64,000 nucleotides of DNA from Acidimicrobiia bacterium (lineage in GTDB: Bacteria; Acidobacteriota; Terriglobia; Bryobacterales; Bryobacteraceae). How positions within the stretch are numbered: position 1 is the stretch's first letter; each line of letters opens with the position of its first letter. The notes under the pieces were generated by a model that was not told the DNA's origin, did not search any database, and saw only the letters and a list, made by a program, of their open reading frames with translations. The stretch is from positions 62,001-126,000 of the forward strand of contig VFZE01000005.1 in the NCBI GenBank assembly GCA_016871315.1, in the 5' to 3' direction. The position numbers and the translations under genes are program-made. This document shows, piece by piece, positions 63,119 to 64,000 of this stretch.

Positions 63119-63363
63119 GCAGATGTACCTCCGGAGGGGAGTTTGGCATGAGGGCGGAGGGAAGTGCGGGATTGGAATGGGGAAGTGGTGGGAAAGAGGG
63201 GAAATCGAGTTTGGCGGATCTTGTGATGAACCGCCAATGGCGGAGGACATTCACAACCGGAGCGAGAACCTCAATGGAGTGAGATCTTCGGCGGGGACCA
63301 TGTGGCCGCGGCGGAGCGGTGCGCCGCCATGAGTCGCGGCGCGGCACACTGAAGTGTGCGCCA
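63119..63363. other. Non-coding gap with a compact hairpin
   Basis: No credible gene on either strand. GCACACT at 63344-63350 and AGTGTGC at 63353-63359 form a perfect 7-bp stem with a 2-base loop, just downstream of the dehydratase-activase gene stop on the minus strand. No T-run follows, so it is not a standard terminator; it could be a dispersed palindrome. Nothing else recognisable. Confidence 0.4.
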
Positions 63364-64000
63364 CTAGTCGCCGGCGGCGTGTTGAGGAGGTCTCGATGCG
63401 ACGAGGGCGCCGATGGTGACGTGGATTTGCGGCAGCGCGCCGTCGGGGTGCTCGTCATGCTGTTGCAAGGCGGCGAGCTTTTCCTTGAGTAGCTGGCGGC
63501 GGAGGCGGTCTTCGAATTCCTTCATCTTTCGGTCGATGTCGTTGCGCTTCTTGTGGGAGGCGACCATGTCTTCGCGGTAGCGCTTGAGGAAGTAGCCGAT
63601 CGTCTCGACGCGGATTTTGATGGAGCCGGTGGGCTTGTTTTCGTCGATGTCCTTGAAGCAGAAGTAGGGGGTGCCGGAGTGTTCGACGATTTCCTCGACT
63701 ACGGTGTAGATGGGGGCGTCGTGGCCGCATTTGAAGCTGGATAGTTCAAGGGCGACCAGGTTGGGGTGGCGGGCGATGTACTTGGCGGCCCAGACCTTGC
63801 GCGAGGTGTTTTCCGAGTAGGAGTTCTTCCAGACGTCGGAGATGGACATGGGGTCAGGGATTTCGCCGGAGAGGACTTCGTCGCCGAAGAGGCGCCAGAC
63901 GATGTCGTCATCGATGGGGAGGGCGTCCTGGGTGAAAACGGGGTAGCCGAGCTTCTGGAACTCCTCGAGGATTTCGTGGTTGACGCCGGGGTCGTTGTGA
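63364..64000 (-). CDS. 2-hydroxyacyl-CoA dehydratase activase-related protein (C-terminal part; start outside window)
   Basis: The minus frame is open to the window edge. It begins HNDPGVNHEILEEFQKLGYPV, then ELSSFKCGHDAPIYTVVEE and TPYFCFKDIDENKPTGSIKI, then a charged coiled-coil end. These blocks are those of the DUF2229/acyl-CoA dehydratase activase-related family, the last domain of large BadF/HgdC-type fusion proteins that bind 4Fe-4S clusters. Cys in FKCGHD is a likely cluster ligand. The internal ATG 63849 is not the real start. The N-terminal ASKHA ATPase part would lie beyond 64000. Confidence 0.85.
   Translation of the reverse strand, partial: HNDPGVNHEILEEFQKLGYPVFTQDALPIDDDIVWRLFGDEVLSGEIPDPMSISDVWKNSYSENTSRKVWAAKYIARHPNLVALELSSFKCGHDAPIYTVVEEIVEHSGTPYFCFKDIDENKPTGSIKIRVETIGYFLKRYREDMVASHKKRNDIDRKMKEFEDRLRRQLLKEKLAALQQHDEHPDGALPQIHVTIGALVASRPPQHAAGD

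Noticed and set aside
62791-63282. 163-residue plus-strand open frame
   Set aside because: Runs through the dispersed repeat and antisense to the better-supported small frame; composition unlike a protein.

Overview
The window is GC-rich bacterial chromosome, densely coded, with short gaps and many ATGA start/stop overlaps. Gene content points to Acidobacteriota, most likely the Bryobacterales/Solibacter group. The markers are a Cys-rich secreted protein with the Solibacter-type C-terminal domain (41.8-43.4 kb), an ASPIC/UnbV FG-GAP protein with TPRs, a DUF1080 protein, Tat-exported Gfo/Idh/MocA and enolase-superfamily enzymes, YVTN and PQQ propellers, an Oar-like TonB receptor (here broken) and a large propeller histidine kinase. 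This assignment is inference from families; no rRNA is present. There is one tRNA (Lys, CTT).

Layout. 0-2.6 kb: an S41 protease remnant, then a LarA-like/HpcH aldolase pair. 2.6-8.1 kb (+): an alpha/beta hydrolase over a dead inorganic pyrophosphatase, then the compact run rimO-yacG-pgpA-propeller-cinA. 8.1-11.2 kb: YVTN lipoprotein and CE15-type esterase, divergent from a DUF1080 protein. 11.2-17.8 kb (-): rfaE2-mfd-surA-like-yhaM-like-blaI. 17.8-21.7 kb: a frameshifted FMN reductase, a PhyH dioxygenase and a hybrid histidine kinase. 21.7-22.56 kb holds no credible protein gene but a strong candidate for a ~600-nt structured RNA. 22.6-36.8 kb: sensory and secreted proteins (YCF48-like, GAF, propeller kinase, ASPIC/UnbV plus radical SAM, DUF4159, a NarX/NarL-like pair, PQQ propeller). 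36.9-50.3 kb: secreted and catabolic enzymes (galactonate-dehydratase-like, YCII, S9 peptidase, two amidohydrolases, PhoD) and a GT-C-like membrane protein. 50.3-56.4 kb: acetyltransferase, tRNA-Lys, MocA oxidoreductase, decayed TonB receptor, zinc alcohol dehydrogenase and an ArnT-like transferase. 56.4-62.8 kb (-): a Gld-like ABC exporter operon followed by pncB-pncA for NAD salvage. The right edge cuts an acyl-CoA dehydratase activase-related gene.

How the genes fit together. The housekeeping operons concern translation fidelity (RimO), gyrase control (YacG), phospholipid synthesis (PgpA), transcription-coupled repair (Mfd), envelope folding (SurA-like), heptose synthesis (RfaE2) and pyridine nucleotide salvage (CinA/PncC, PncA, PncB). 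The accessory genes fit a polymer- and sugar-degrading soil organism with a large secretome and much two-component sensing.

Pseudogenes are unusually frequent: S41 protease, inorganic pyrophosphatase, FMN reductase, MetA-type outer-membrane protein and Oar-like TonB receptor, with a possible VWA remnant. Several carry both frameshifts and large internal deletions. The most interesting novel object is the candidate structured RNA at 21790-22389: a perfect 10-bp terminal helix, an 11-bp internal helix that closes only on the minus strand through G-U pairs, a GAAA-capped hairpin, and promoter-like sequence placed to start at its 5' end.
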